From positions 1 to 64,000 of the forward strand of contig JAIEQI010000023.1 of assembly GCA_019747875.1 (NCBI GenBank): DNA of 64,000 nt, written 5' to 3'. Of the stretch, positions 28,968 through 38,116 are shown piece by piece (position 1 is the first letter of the stretch; each line of letters starts with the position of its first letter). The stretch is from Candidatus Obscuribacterales bacterium. Its GTDB lineage: Bacteria; Cyanobacteriota; Vampirovibrionia; Obscuribacterales; Obscuribacteraceae. A program made the position numbers and the translations under genes. The notes under the pieces were generated by a model. That model made no database searches. It was not told the DNA's origin and saw only the letters and a program-made list of their open reading frames with translations.

Positions 28968-29254
28968 GTCCAAGAATCCAATTGGCTTGCAGTTGGCACG
29001 AAAGCAGCTCTTTTTCGATTCAATTTTTCGACCACTCCAGAAAACCTGCATGGAATGGGCATTAACGCAGATTAATAGATCCCGAAACGGCTTAGTATTT
29101 CCCCCATTAAAGGTGCCTTTCTTAAAATTCTCACTCCTGTACAGGTATATGGGATTGGAATACAGTCAGGGGGTAAGCGAATTTATTCCGACCAACTATA
29201 TCGCAGGAGCCGCTAGTACAGCGGCTCTCTCAGGTGACGCTGCGGAAAGAGGGA

Positions 29255-31078
29255 ATGAAAATGGTAGAGACATTCAACGATAAAGCTCAAGAGAAACAAC
29301 AGGTAGCGGCTACCGGCAGCGACCAAGAAAATCAAGCACTCATTAATATGGTGCAAAAAGAAATCATGGGGAACCAGAGCAAAACTGGCGCCCTGCTCAC
29401 AGCGGACGTGCCTGACAGCAAGTTGGGCAGATATGGTTTGGCAACAGCAAAAGGTATCGCAAATCTTCCAGAAGGAATCGTGAACTCCGTTGTTCACAAC
29501 GTTAAGAACCCAGGTGATGCCGCAATGACCCTAGCAATGGGTGCCGGAACAGCCTTCGTTTTGAAAACTGTATTGCCTGAAAGCGGAGCCGCTGGAAAAA
29601 TTGCAGCCGCCGGTATCGGTCTCTACTTTACATATAAAGCAGCTGAACCGATTATGGATGGCTACTCGAAAGCAGGTAACGCAAAGAGTATGGCAGAGCT
29701 AGATGTCGCAGCGAAACAAATCGGTAATGCTGGCGGCGAGTTCCTTGTCAACGGCGCCATCGCATACGGTGGCTACAGACTCGGCGCTTATGGTACAGAT
29801 AAGATGTTAGCCACCACAAGAGGGCAGCAGTTTGTCGCCGCTAGAGAAGGCTTCTATGACAATTTAACGCAGCAAGCGATGAAGATTCCGCAAAGACTTG
29901 GCTTGGTCGAAGCACCACCACCGGCTAATGTACGCCCGTCAGGTGCCATTCCAAGATACATGTTGGATGAGATTGCTGAGCGCACGACCAGCGAAGCGAT
30001 GAAAGGTGAAATCGCCAAGACCAAGCAGTTCATGGCTGAGTTGGAAAGAAAACCAGGCAACACTGCACAACCAAGAAATCCTGGACAGGATAAGCTCGGC
30101 GTCAACGAAGTTTATGACGCCAAAGGAAGAGAGATCGAAGGTACGTTAGCTCGCACCGACGGACAAAAGCCGACCGGAATCCAGGCCGTTGATGATGGCT
30201 TTGAATTCACATCACAAATACGTGACTTCTATAAACAAGTTCACGGCCGCCAGTCCATCGATGGACAAGGCATGCCATATAGATCGACCGTAAACTACGG
30301 AACGAACTACGAAAACGCGTTCTGGAACGGCGAGCGTATGACCTATGGCAGCCCAGGCAAAGACAGTCCATTCAAGACATTCATGTTGCTTGATGTCGCG
30401 GCCCACGAAGTAACACACGGCATCACCGAGCACCAGGGCGGAGCTATCTACCGCAACCAGGCAGGAGCACTGAACGAGAGCTTCTCCGACGTATGGGGAT
30501 CGTTGGTCAAGCAGTGGACCAGAAAACAAACAGCAGACAAAGCTGATTGGTTAGTTGGCGAAGGCATCTGGAAAGAGAACATCAACGGACGTGCGCTCCG
30601 CGATATGAAGAATCCAGGTAAGGCATACAATGACCCGGCAATCGGCAAGGATCCGCAGCCTGGGCACATGAAGGACTACAACCATACACGCGGTGATAAT
30701 GGTGGCGTTCACTACAACTCCGGTATTCCGAACAGAGCATTCGCTGAATTCGCAATCGACGTCGGCGGACATGCATGGGAAAGACCAGGACAAATCTGGT
30801 GGGCAGCCCGTAAAGCTTCAGGCAGCAATCCGAATTTCGCTACGTTCGCTCATCAAACACTCGAGCAAGCGAAGTTGCTCGGACATACAGACCTGATTCC
30901 GAAACTGCAAAAAGCATGGGACACCGTCGGTGTCAAACCAAGCGCCAAAGCAGTCGACGTGCCGGCACCGCCGATGCCAACCACCCCAGATGGTGGAAAT
31001 GGCGACGGAGTCCCAGGCAGACTTCCCCCAACAGCTCCAGAGCCGGGCGGTCACAACCACATCAGAAAGGCTGGCTAA
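29255..31078 (+). CDS. M4 (thermolysin/protealysin-like) metalloprotease, no evident signal peptide
   Basis: VAAHEVTHGITEHQGGAIYRNQAGALNESFSDVWGSLV (HExxH plus downstream E); Gly/Ala-rich hydrophobic segment in the N-terminal third; ATG at 29255 with GAAAGAGGGA RBS. Confidence 0.9.
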   Translation: MKMVETFNDKAQEKQQVAATGSDQENQALINMVQKEIMGNQSKTGALLTADVPDSKLGRYGLATAKGIANLPEGIVNSVVHNVKNPGDAAMTLAMGAGTAFVLKTVLPESGAAGKIAAAGIGLYFTYKAAEPIMDGYSKAGNAKSMAELDVAAKQIGNAGGEFLVNGAIAYGGYRLGAYGTDKMLATTRGQQFVAAREGFYDNLTQQAMKIPQRLGLVEAPPPANVRPSGAIPRYMLDEIAERTTSEAMKGEIAKTKQFMAELERKPGNTAQPRNPGQDKLGVNEVYDAKGREIEGTLARTDGQKPTGIQAVDDGFEFTSQIRDFYKQVHGRQSIDGQGMPYRSTVNYGTNYENAFWNGERMTYGSPGKDSPFKTFMLLDVAAHEVTHGITEHQGGAIYRNQAGALNESFSDVWGSLVKQWTRKQTADKADWLVGEGIWKENINGRALRDMKNPGKAYNDPAIGKDPQPGHMKDYNHTRGDNGGVHYNSGIPNRAFAEFAIDVGGHAWERPGQIWWAARKASGSNPNFATFAHQTLEQAKLLGHTDLIPKLQKAWDTVGVKPSAKAVDVPAPPMPTTPDGGNGDGVPGRLPPTAPEPGGHNHIRKAG

Positions 31079-31104
31079 AAAGCCAATCAAATTTAAAACG
31101 GTCG

Positions 31105-31142
31105 ATTTGGGATCCGAGCAATCGGATCCCAAATTCGTTTTT
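31105..31142. terminator. Bidirectional terminator between convergent genes
   Basis: Perfect 13-bp stem ATTTGGGATCCGA-GCAA-TCGGATCCCAAAT followed by TCGTTTTT on the + strand. Confidence 0.85.
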
Positions 31143-32433
31143 AAACCTTATCGCTACTCTCCGCCATTTCAGTTCGCAAAAAACTGACGATTATCCCAGC
31201 CACTACAAGCGGTGCAGCCAGCGCGAACAGTGAATACATAAAATCCGGGTTCCGCTGGCGGATGAAGCCGACCAAGTAAGGACCGGCGAAACCGCCGAGA
31301 TTACCAACCGAATTTATCAATCCGATTCCTGCTGCTTTTGCGTTATGTCCCAGATAAGTTGTTGGCAATGCCCAAAAGGGACCAACAACTCCCCACAAGC
31401 CGAAGGCGCTTGCACACAAACAAATTAGTGAAAGGATCGGATCCTTACAGAAGGCGCATAGAACCAAACTGCTTGCCGCCAGCCATGCGCAGCTGGCGAC
31501 ATGCAAGCGCCGCTCCGCTGTTCGGTCTGAATTCCGAGCAACCAAAATCATCCCGGCAGCCTGAAAAACAGCCGGTATTGCAGACAATAAGGCAGCAGTC
31601 GAGTCGGTTAGTTTCCCGAAGCTCTCGATGATTTGTGGGAGCCATAACTGAAATCCATACATTCCCAGTGTCAGCAAGAAATAGAGGATGGCAAAGGTCC
31701 ACACTTTTGGATTGCCAAAGACATTCTCCGACTGCGCTGATGCAGCCACACCCTTTCGATCATCCTCGATGAATGCGCACAGGCGGTCCCTCTCATCGGC
31801 ACTCAACCATTTGCAATCCGCCGGTCCGTCGCTTAGACAAAAGAACACTACAAAGCCAAAAATGATTGCAGGCAAACCGGTAATTAGAAAGAGCCACTTC
31901 CAGCCGGGCAAGCCCAGTATTCCATGCATTTGCAAGACCTGCGAGGCGACCAATCCGCCCAGGATGCCAGCCAATGGAATCGCAGTCATGAATCTGGAGA
32001 CAGCCTGCGCATGCTCTCTTCGAGGGAACCAATAGGTCAGATAAAGAATCATTCCGGGAAAAAAGCCCGCTTCTGCGACTCCAATCAAAAAGCGCAGAAG
32101 GTAGAACGTCTCAACGTTTTTTACTTCAACAAATGCGGTGGAAAGGAGCCCCCAGGCGACCATGATAATCGCAATCCACTTGCGCGCTCCAAGTTTTGCC
32201 ACCATAACATTGCTCGGCACGCCGAACAAAAAATAGCCTATAAAAAATGCACCACTTCCAAGCCCAAAAATCTCGGGCGTGAAGCCGAGATCCTTGTTCA
32301 TCTGGAGACCCGCAAAAGAGATATTGATCCGGTCCAAATAAGCAATGACATAAAGCAAGAGCATGAACGGAATCAGCCGCAAACTTACTTTCCTAAGTAT
32401 GGCGGATTGACTTGTCGTTTGAACGGCATCCAT
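31141..32433 (-). CDS. MFS transporter (anion:cation symporter-like)
   Basis: 430 aa, many TM segments; LRLIPFMLLLYVIAYLDRINISFAGLQMNKDLG, YLTYWFPRREHAQAVSRFM. Confidence 0.9.
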   Translation of the reverse strand: MDAVQTTSQSAILRKVSLRLIPFMLLLYVIAYLDRINISFAGLQMNKDLGFTPEIFGLGSGAFFIGYFLFGVPSNVMVAKLGARKWIAIIMVAWGLLSTAFVEVKNVETFYLLRFLIGVAEAGFFPGMILYLTYWFPRREHAQAVSRFMTAIPLAGILGGLVASQVLQMHGILGLPGWKWLFLITGLPAIIFGFVVFFCLSDGPADCKWLSADERDRLCAFIEDDRKGVAASAQSENVFGNPKVWTFAILYFLLTLGMYGFQLWLPQIIESFGKLTDSTAALLSAIPAVFQAAGMILVARNSDRTAERRLHVASCAWLAASSLVLCAFCKDPILSLICLCASAFGLWGVVGPFWALPTTYLGHNAKAAGIGLINSVGNLGGFAGPYLVGFIRQRNPDFMYSLFALAAPLVVAGIIVSFLRTEMAESSDKV

Positions 32434-32500
32434 TTATGAGCTTCAACTCCGACTGGGAGAATCGTTGAACGCTCATTATATGACTTAAAGAGACAAGGAC

Positions 32501-33184
32501 CTAGCTGGAACGAATCGAATCTACTCGACTTAACACCCGACAAGCAGCAGTCCGGCGTCCCGTTTTTTCCAAGACAAACGCATAATTCTCCAGGCACATT
32601 GCGATCGTCGCATGCTCCATGCCGAAATTGGTGATCCAAATGTCCAACGCACAAAGAAACAAATTCTCCGCCCGTCCAAATTCACCTTTTTGAGAATAGA
32701 GCCAGCCCAAGTGATTCAGGCTCTCCGCAATATCAGGGTCGAAAGGCTCTAATACGCAGAGCCTAATAAAAAGCGATCGCTTGAGCAGGCTTTCGGCCAT
32801 TTCAAAACGATCGCGGTCGTGATTCAGACTTGCGAAAGAATCAAGTACACTCGCCAAGAACGCATCTTCAGGGTGACACTCTTTATCATAGATATCGAGG
32901 CATACCTGATATGAGCCTTCAGCTGCTCGGAAATCTCCGCGCTCGTAATAAGAGCGCCCCAAATAATAGTGAATATGAGCGATGGTTTCATCGCCCTCAT
33001 CCACCGAAAGCAGCCGAACAGCAAGAGCATTCTGAAAACAATGTTCAGCGTCATGAGCGGAACCGTTCTCGAGATGAGATAGCCCCAACTTAACCCACGC
33101 ATCAGCGACGGCTAAGTGCTCTGGACCTAGTGCTTCCACTAGACGCTGAACATGATTCTTAAGAGCTGTCTGCTCCAGGGACAT
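32501..33184 (-). CDS. Tetratricopeptide repeat protein
   Basis: 227 aa; repeated pattern of the type HIHYYLGRSYYERGDFRAAEGSYQVCLDIY, LNHLGWLYSQKGEFGRAENLFLCALDIW. Confidence 0.85.
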   Translation of the reverse strand: MSLEQTALKNHVQRLVEALGPEHLAVADAWVKLGLSHLENGSAHDAEHCFQNALAVRLLSVDEGDETIAHIHYYLGRSYYERGDFRAAEGSYQVCLDIYDKECHPEDAFLASVLDSFASLNHDRDRFEMAESLLKRSLFIRLCVLEPFDPDIAESLNHLGWLYSQKGEFGRAENLFLCALDIWITNFGMEHATIAMCLENYAFVLEKTGRRTAACRVLSRVDSIRSS

Positions 33185-33253
33185 TTTCTGTCCTCAACTG
33201 AAAATGAGTTTTCTCTAATTCCAGTTTAGCAGTTCGGACCCATTTGGGTAATT

Positions 33254-33613
33254 CTAGAGAGTCGGGTGAGACTCTACATTCGGATTTGGCGTCATTGGAG
33301 GAGCCGGCATTGTAAGTTGCGGTTCCGGACGCATGTTGAGCTGTTGTTGCGCTTTGTCGTTTTCAACGCGATTTTCGATCAGTGTGATGATTTCGCGTAA
33401 TTGCATTCCCAAACCATGAGCAATAAACCAGAGAGCACCAATTGTAAGGTTGCGAATGCCTCGCTCTACATCGCTAATGTAAGTGCGGTGCAGCCCAGAG
33501 CGCTCGGCAAGCTCTTCTTGAGACATGCCTAATGCAACTCTGCGCTCTCTAATGGTCTTGCCAAGGGCAACGAGAAGAGGCTCTACTTCCTTGCGCAGTA
33601 CTGTAGTTTCCAT
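33254..33613 (-). CDS. Xre-family HTH transcriptional regulator
   Basis: LGKTIRERRVALGMSQEELAERSGLHRTYISDVERGIRNLTIGAL; start METTVLRK at 33613 with upstream GGAGG. Confidence 0.9.
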   Translation of the reverse strand: METTVLRKEVEPLLVALGKTIRERRVALGMSQEELAERSGLHRTYISDVERGIRNLTIGALWFIAHGLGMQLREIITLIENRVENDKAQQQLNMRPEPQLTMPAPPMTPNPNVESHPTL

Positions 33614-34077
33614 TTGCCCTCCTCCATCCTTAGATGAAATAAGTGATTGAACTATCAAAGAAATGTCTTTCGTCTTCGTTCATACGATACAGCTTCAATA
33701 TTACCGCTTAGTTGTGGATATCGACGTAACCCGAAGGTGGATACTATGGAAAACCATGCATACTTTCGGAGATACCCATAGAAACGCTTGAATACTGGAC
33801 CTCAGAATAAGAAACGTGACAGAGATCGTGAAAACAAAGCAAAGACGGGATGTCTAGCTGCAGCGCCGAAGCAGTCATTGCTAATGATTTGCTTTTGCAC
33901 TGCCATGATTTCTGATTTATTAGCGGGGTGTTAGCCAGCTGATGATTCAGTTGTCCGAAGTTCACGACAAGACCCTAGACAGCACGGTAGCTCTTTTAGT
34001 TCCCTCCAACTACGACATAGGGGTTTTGATTAACCTGGTTTAGTGTTTCCCAGAACGAATTACCTATATAAGGAACG

Positions 34078-34617
34078 ATGATCGCAAAGCAATTTTTTCT
34101 ACAGTGTTTTTCCCCGGTGATAAGCATGCAAAGAAGGTTTCAATATAACGCGAGTTGGAAACTCGTTTTCATGGTATGTGGATTTTTTGGATTGGCTACC
34201 GCGGTGCTAGCGAATCAGGCTCTGCACAACGATCGCGGCGCGATCATAGAAGGCATCTTTGCGCTCGACACAAATCAAGCAACGATTTTCTATTGGCTCC
34301 TCACTGCTGGTTCTGGCATATTTGTGTTAATGGGTATTCTCATTGCAGCACGAAGAATGATGCGACCAGTGGAACTCATCCTCGACGAGAAAGAGCTTGT
34401 ATTGCCTTCCGGATTTATGCAACGCACGACAGCTAGAATTCCCTACAGTGAAGTAATAGCTGCCACAGAAATCGATGTTTCCGGGCAAAAAATGGTCAGC
34501 CTACAGACAGCGCAAAAGCAATATACAATCAGCTCAACTTTGCTTGGCGATCACGAAACATTCGAACTGGTAAAGACATTATTGTCCGAACGCATACCGA
34601 ACGGGCGCTTACGCTAG
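34078..34617 (+). CDS. Hypothetical membrane protein (two TM segments)
   Basis: 179 aa; hydrophobic segments VFMVCGFFGLATAVLANQA and IFYWLLTAGSGIFVLMGILIAAR. Confidence 0.65.
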   Translation: MIAKQFFLQCFSPVISMQRRFQYNASWKLVFMVCGFFGLATAVLANQALHNDRGAIIEGIFALDTNQATIFYWLLTAGSGIFVLMGILIAARRMMRPVELILDEKELVLPSGFMQRTTARIPYSEVIAATEIDVSGQKMVSLQTAQKQYTISSTLLGDHETFELVKTLLSERIPNGRLR

Positions 34618-34622
34618 CTTAG

Positions 34623-35957
34623 TTATTGCAAAGACATTCCGAGAATGCGGTCGTTTGCCGTGATCTTTTGCACAGTGTCCATGCCACTGAGAACACCACC
34701 GAATACAGAATATTTGTTATCCAGTTGTTGCTTAGGTGCAAGAGTAATGTAGAACTGGCTGCTTGCAGAATTTGGATCGTTTCCGAAGCGAGCCATTGCC
34801 ACCACACCTGGTGCATTGTGCCTTAAGCGCTGGTGCAACTCCAGCGGAACGGTTCTGGGCTTGCCGCTTTGTGGATCGACAAAACCACCTGTACCATCGC
34901 CTTTTGGACAACCAGCCTGAATTACAAAACCAGGCACGACACGGTGCCAGCGAATTCCGTTATAGAAACCACGCTGCACCAAATCCATAAAATTAGCAAC
35001 TGTTATCGGCGCATACTGCTTGAACAAACGAATCGTAATCGGACCTTTGGTTGTTTGGATGACAACAATTGGATCCTGCTGGACAGGGGCTGGTCGCCCT
35101 GCCCCTGGCTGGACCTGAGCAGGCATACCCGAAGGCATAATCTGAGCCGGCGGCGGCAGGGTAGCGGGATTGGCTGCTGAAGCTAGTCCGGCTCCGACAG
35201 TGCCAGCAGATGCACCCGACGATGAGGCCGCATCACCTTCAGTACCACCTTCACCATTCTTCTTTTTGCACATCAAACATTCTTTGTCAGAGCTAAAGGG
35301 ACCAGCCGTATTCGGATCAGCATTGTTTGTCGACACGGCAGGATCGTTAGGAAGAACCTGCCCATTTCCCGAGCTGGCGCTTGGAACTCCACTTGAAGTC
35401 GCCATTGCATTTGGCGGCGAGGTATTGCCTGGATACGCTGCCTGTTGCCCTGTGCTGCCCAATCCGGGCTGAGCATATCCTGGCGGAAAGGCGCCAGGGC
35501 TGCCGCCATTTTGCATACCAGGTACCTGCTGAAAGCCGGGTGCCGAAGCGCCAGGCATAGAGCCAGGAGGAGGCAAACCATCGAAGGGCCAGCCAGCAGG
35601 AACGAACGGCTGGATGCCGATTGCCTGTTGCTGTAGCGCTGCGGCATAGGGATTCTGAAACTGACTGAACTGTCCGGGTGCGCCTTGAGGAGCGGGGTTC
35701 GATGGCATCTGCATGGCAGGATATCGACCCGCCGATTGCGGTGGAATTCCGGCGGCTTGCGAAGGCATTCCGCCTGGTATACCCATTCCTGCCATTCCTG
35801 GAGCAGTGGAGCCCAGAGGCGCCTGTTGGACACCGGGAACCGGCACCAAAACTTCCGGCGGCACGAGATCGGGATCCATCTGACTAAAAACAGCCTGCAA
35901 TGGAATTACTTGACTTAAAGCGAATGCGCTTACCAGTAATCGATATCGGGATTTCAT
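34623..35957 (-). CDS. Peptidyl-prolyl cis-trans isomerase (cyclophilin) with long Pro/Gly/Gln-rich N-terminal region
   Basis: C-terminal cyclophilin: IVVIQTTKGPITIRLFKQYAPITVANFMDLVQRGFYNGIRWHRVVPGFVIQAGCPKGDGTGG... SASSQFYITLAPKQQLDNKYSVFGGVLSGMDTVQKI; signal-like N-terminus. Confidence 0.92.
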   Translation of the reverse strand: MKSRYRLLVSAFALSQVIPLQAVFSQMDPDLVPPEVLVPVPGVQQAPLGSTAPGMAGMGIPGGMPSQAAGIPPQSAGRYPAMQMPSNPAPQGAPGQFSQFQNPYAAALQQQAIGIQPFVPAGWPFDGLPPPGSMPGASAPGFQQVPGMQNGGSPGAFPPGYAQPGLGSTGQQAAYPGNTSPPNAMATSSGVPSASSGNGQVLPNDPAVSTNNADPNTAGPFSSDKECLMCKKKNGEGGTEGDAASSSGASAGTVGAGLASAANPATLPPPAQIMPSGMPAQVQPGAGRPAPVQQDPIVVIQTTKGPITIRLFKQYAPITVANFMDLVQRGFYNGIRWHRVVPGFVIQAGCPKGDGTGGFVDPQSGKPRTVPLELHQRLRHNAPGVVAMARFGNDPNSASSQFYITLAPKQQLDNKYSVFGGVLSGMDTVQKITANDRILGMSLQ

Positions 35958-36088
35958 CTCGACAGCAGTTGCCTCTGCCTTAACTCAGAACACCTTCTAT
36001 TATGCACAATGCCTGAGAAAAGAGCACGCAGCCCTTCGTGTTTTGCGCATTTTGCATAACCATTTTCCTGCTCAGCGTTCTATGGCAG

Positions 36089-36568
36089 CTATTTCTTGCA
36101 GCAGGAATTTAGCAGTGCCTGAATCCTGCTATTGGCTGGTAAGGCTTGCGCAGCATACTTGCTGTTTACCGCGGCTGTGCTTCCGGCGCTATCGCCACTG
36201 CAGCAATCAGAGCATTTCTTGCAGCTATCAATGCACGCCTTCAAAGCTCTGTCTTTAGTTGCTTCGCAAGCCTTGGCACACCCGGCACAAGCCTCTGCAC
36301 AGAGAGCCGCGAGTTTCTCGGACATGGCAGATTCGCGTTCCATGAAGCTGCCGCTCACACGGCACAACTCAGCACAATCCTCCGCACGTTTCACGACTTC
36401 CTTGTAGGCAGCACCCTTCTTGCCACGGGCATATGTTGCAGCGTTCCTGCAGCTGGTTTCGCAGGCTTTCATGTTGGCACAGCCCTTGGATGATGCTAGC
36501 GCGCCCGCAGGCAACGTGAGCGCCAAAATTCCCGCCAACAGCAATGGCTGAATTTTCATAATGGTCAT
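36089..36568 (-). CDS. Cys-rich four-helix-bundle copper-storage-like protein (Csp/DUF326 type)
   Basis: 159 aa; signal-like N-terminus; CANMKACETSCRNAATYARG... CAELCRVSG... CAEACAGCAKACEATKDRALKACIDSCKKCSDCC. Confidence 0.8.
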   Translation of the reverse strand: MTIMKIQPLLLAGILALTLPAGALASSKGCANMKACETSCRNAATYARGKKGAAYKEVVKRAEDCAELCRVSGSFMERESAMSEKLAALCAEACAGCAKACEATKDRALKACIDSCKKCSDCCSGDSAGSTAAVNSKYAAQALPANSRIQALLNSCCKK

Positions 36569-36673
36569 CCTCCTGGCCCATCAACATCCATTTCTAGTAT
36601 CCAAGCTAATACAATGATCGGCCTACCCCCCCGGGTGGTTAAAAGCCCAAAAAGTTGCCGAGGAGCGACCAAA

Positions 36674-38116
36674 ATGCTGCTGAGCATTTCCACGACACAC
36701 AAGCCGGCTACCGATCTAGGTTACCTTTTGATGAAAAATCCGGAGAATATCCATCCGGTCGAGCTCAGCTTTGGCATGGCGCACGTCTTCTACCCGCAAG
36801 CCACGGATGACTTGTGCACGGCAACTCTCGTACTTGACGTCGACGCGGTTGGACTTGTGCGCGGAAAAGGTCCAGGAGGGGAGGGACTAGAGCAATATGT
36901 CAACGACCGCCCCTATGTCGCATCCTCGTATTTCAGCGTTGCCATTGCTCGCGCGTTTGGCACGGCGCTCACCGGCAAGAGTAAGTACAAACAAGAGCTA
37001 GCCGATTCCAAGATTCCACTGACTGCCAAGATCCCAGTCGTCCCATGCAGAGGCGGCGAAGTTCTATTGAACACATTGTTCGCACCACTGGGTTACGAGA
37101 TAAAAGCAACACGCCTGCCTCTTGATTCTCAGTTTCCTGACTGGGGAGAAAGTCGCTACTACTCGCTTGAACTCTCCAATACAGTGCGCGTCAAAGATTT
37201 GCTCAGTCACTTGTATGTTTTGATTCCCGTCCTCGATGATGACAAACACTATTTTGTCGGGCAAGCGGAAGTCGAAAAGTTGTTGAAGCATGGGGAAGGA
37301 TGGCTCTCCTCACATCCAGCCAAACAAATCATCAGCACGCGATATCTCTTGCACAAACGGAGCCTCGCGCAGCTTGCCTTAGACCAACTTTTGGAAGAGG
37401 AGGAAGATCCCGTTGAGAAACAGGAACGGCAAGACTCCCAGGAAGATGCAGTGGAGCGCCCGATCAGCCTTAACGAGCAACGAATAAATGCGGTGATCGA
37501 AACACTGAAAGCGCATCAGGTGCGCAGTGTTATCGACCTCGGTTGCGGCGAGGGCCGTTATTTGAAGGAAATTCTGGAGCACCGGGAATTTGGGAGCGTT
37601 GCCGGAATTGATGTTTCGCCGCGAGTTCTGGAGAAGGCGGCGGACCGCTTGAAGCTGGAGCGCATGCCCGAACGCCGCCGGGAAAAAATCTCGCTCTTTC
37701 AAAGTTCACTCGTGTACAAAGATGCGCGACTCAAGGACTACGAAGCAGCAATCTGCATAGAAGTGATCGAGCATATGGATTTGCCCCGTATTCCGGTTTT
37801 TGAACGCACTTTGTTCCAATACGCTCATCCGCGCGTGATCATTGTGACGACGCCGAATCTCGAGTACAACAAAAAATTCGAAACTCTTCCAGCCGGTAAA
37901 TTGCGACACGGCGATCACCGCTTCGAATGGACGAGGGAAGAGTTTCAGACATGGGCGAACAACGCGGCCCGGCGGTTCGGATACTCGGTAAGCTTTTCAC
38001 CCATTGGTCCCGTTGATGAGGAACTTGGTCCACCAACCCAGATGGCGACCTTTGTCCTAGCCGAAGCTGAGAAAGAAGTAGAATCAAAAATTGGGAAGGG
38101 CAATAATGAAAATTAG
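36674..38116 (+). CDS. hen1: 3'-terminal RNA ribose 2'-O-methyltransferase Hen1
   Basis: MLLSISTTHKPATDLGYLLMKNPENIHPVELSFGMAHVFYPQ; methyltransferase motif VIDLGCGEGRYL; EVIEHMDLPR; RBS AGGAGCGACC; partnered with pnkp. Confidence 0.92.
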   Translation: MLLSISTTHKPATDLGYLLMKNPENIHPVELSFGMAHVFYPQATDDLCTATLVLDVDAVGLVRGKGPGGEGLEQYVNDRPYVASSYFSVAIARAFGTALTGKSKYKQELADSKIPLTAKIPVVPCRGGEVLLNTLFAPLGYEIKATRLPLDSQFPDWGESRYYSLELSNTVRVKDLLSHLYVLIPVLDDDKHYFVGQAEVEKLLKHGEGWLSSHPAKQIISTRYLLHKRSLAQLALDQLLEEEEDPVEKQERQDSQEDAVERPISLNEQRINAVIETLKAHQVRSVIDLGCGEGRYLKEILEHREFGSVAGIDVSPRVLEKAADRLKLERMPERRREKISLFQSSLVYKDARLKDYEAAICIEVIEHMDLPRIPVFERTLFQYAHPRVIIVTTPNLEYNKKFETLPAGKLRHGDHRFEWTREEFQTWANNAARRFGYSVSFSPIGPVDEELGPPTQMATFVLAEAEKEVESKIGKGNNEN

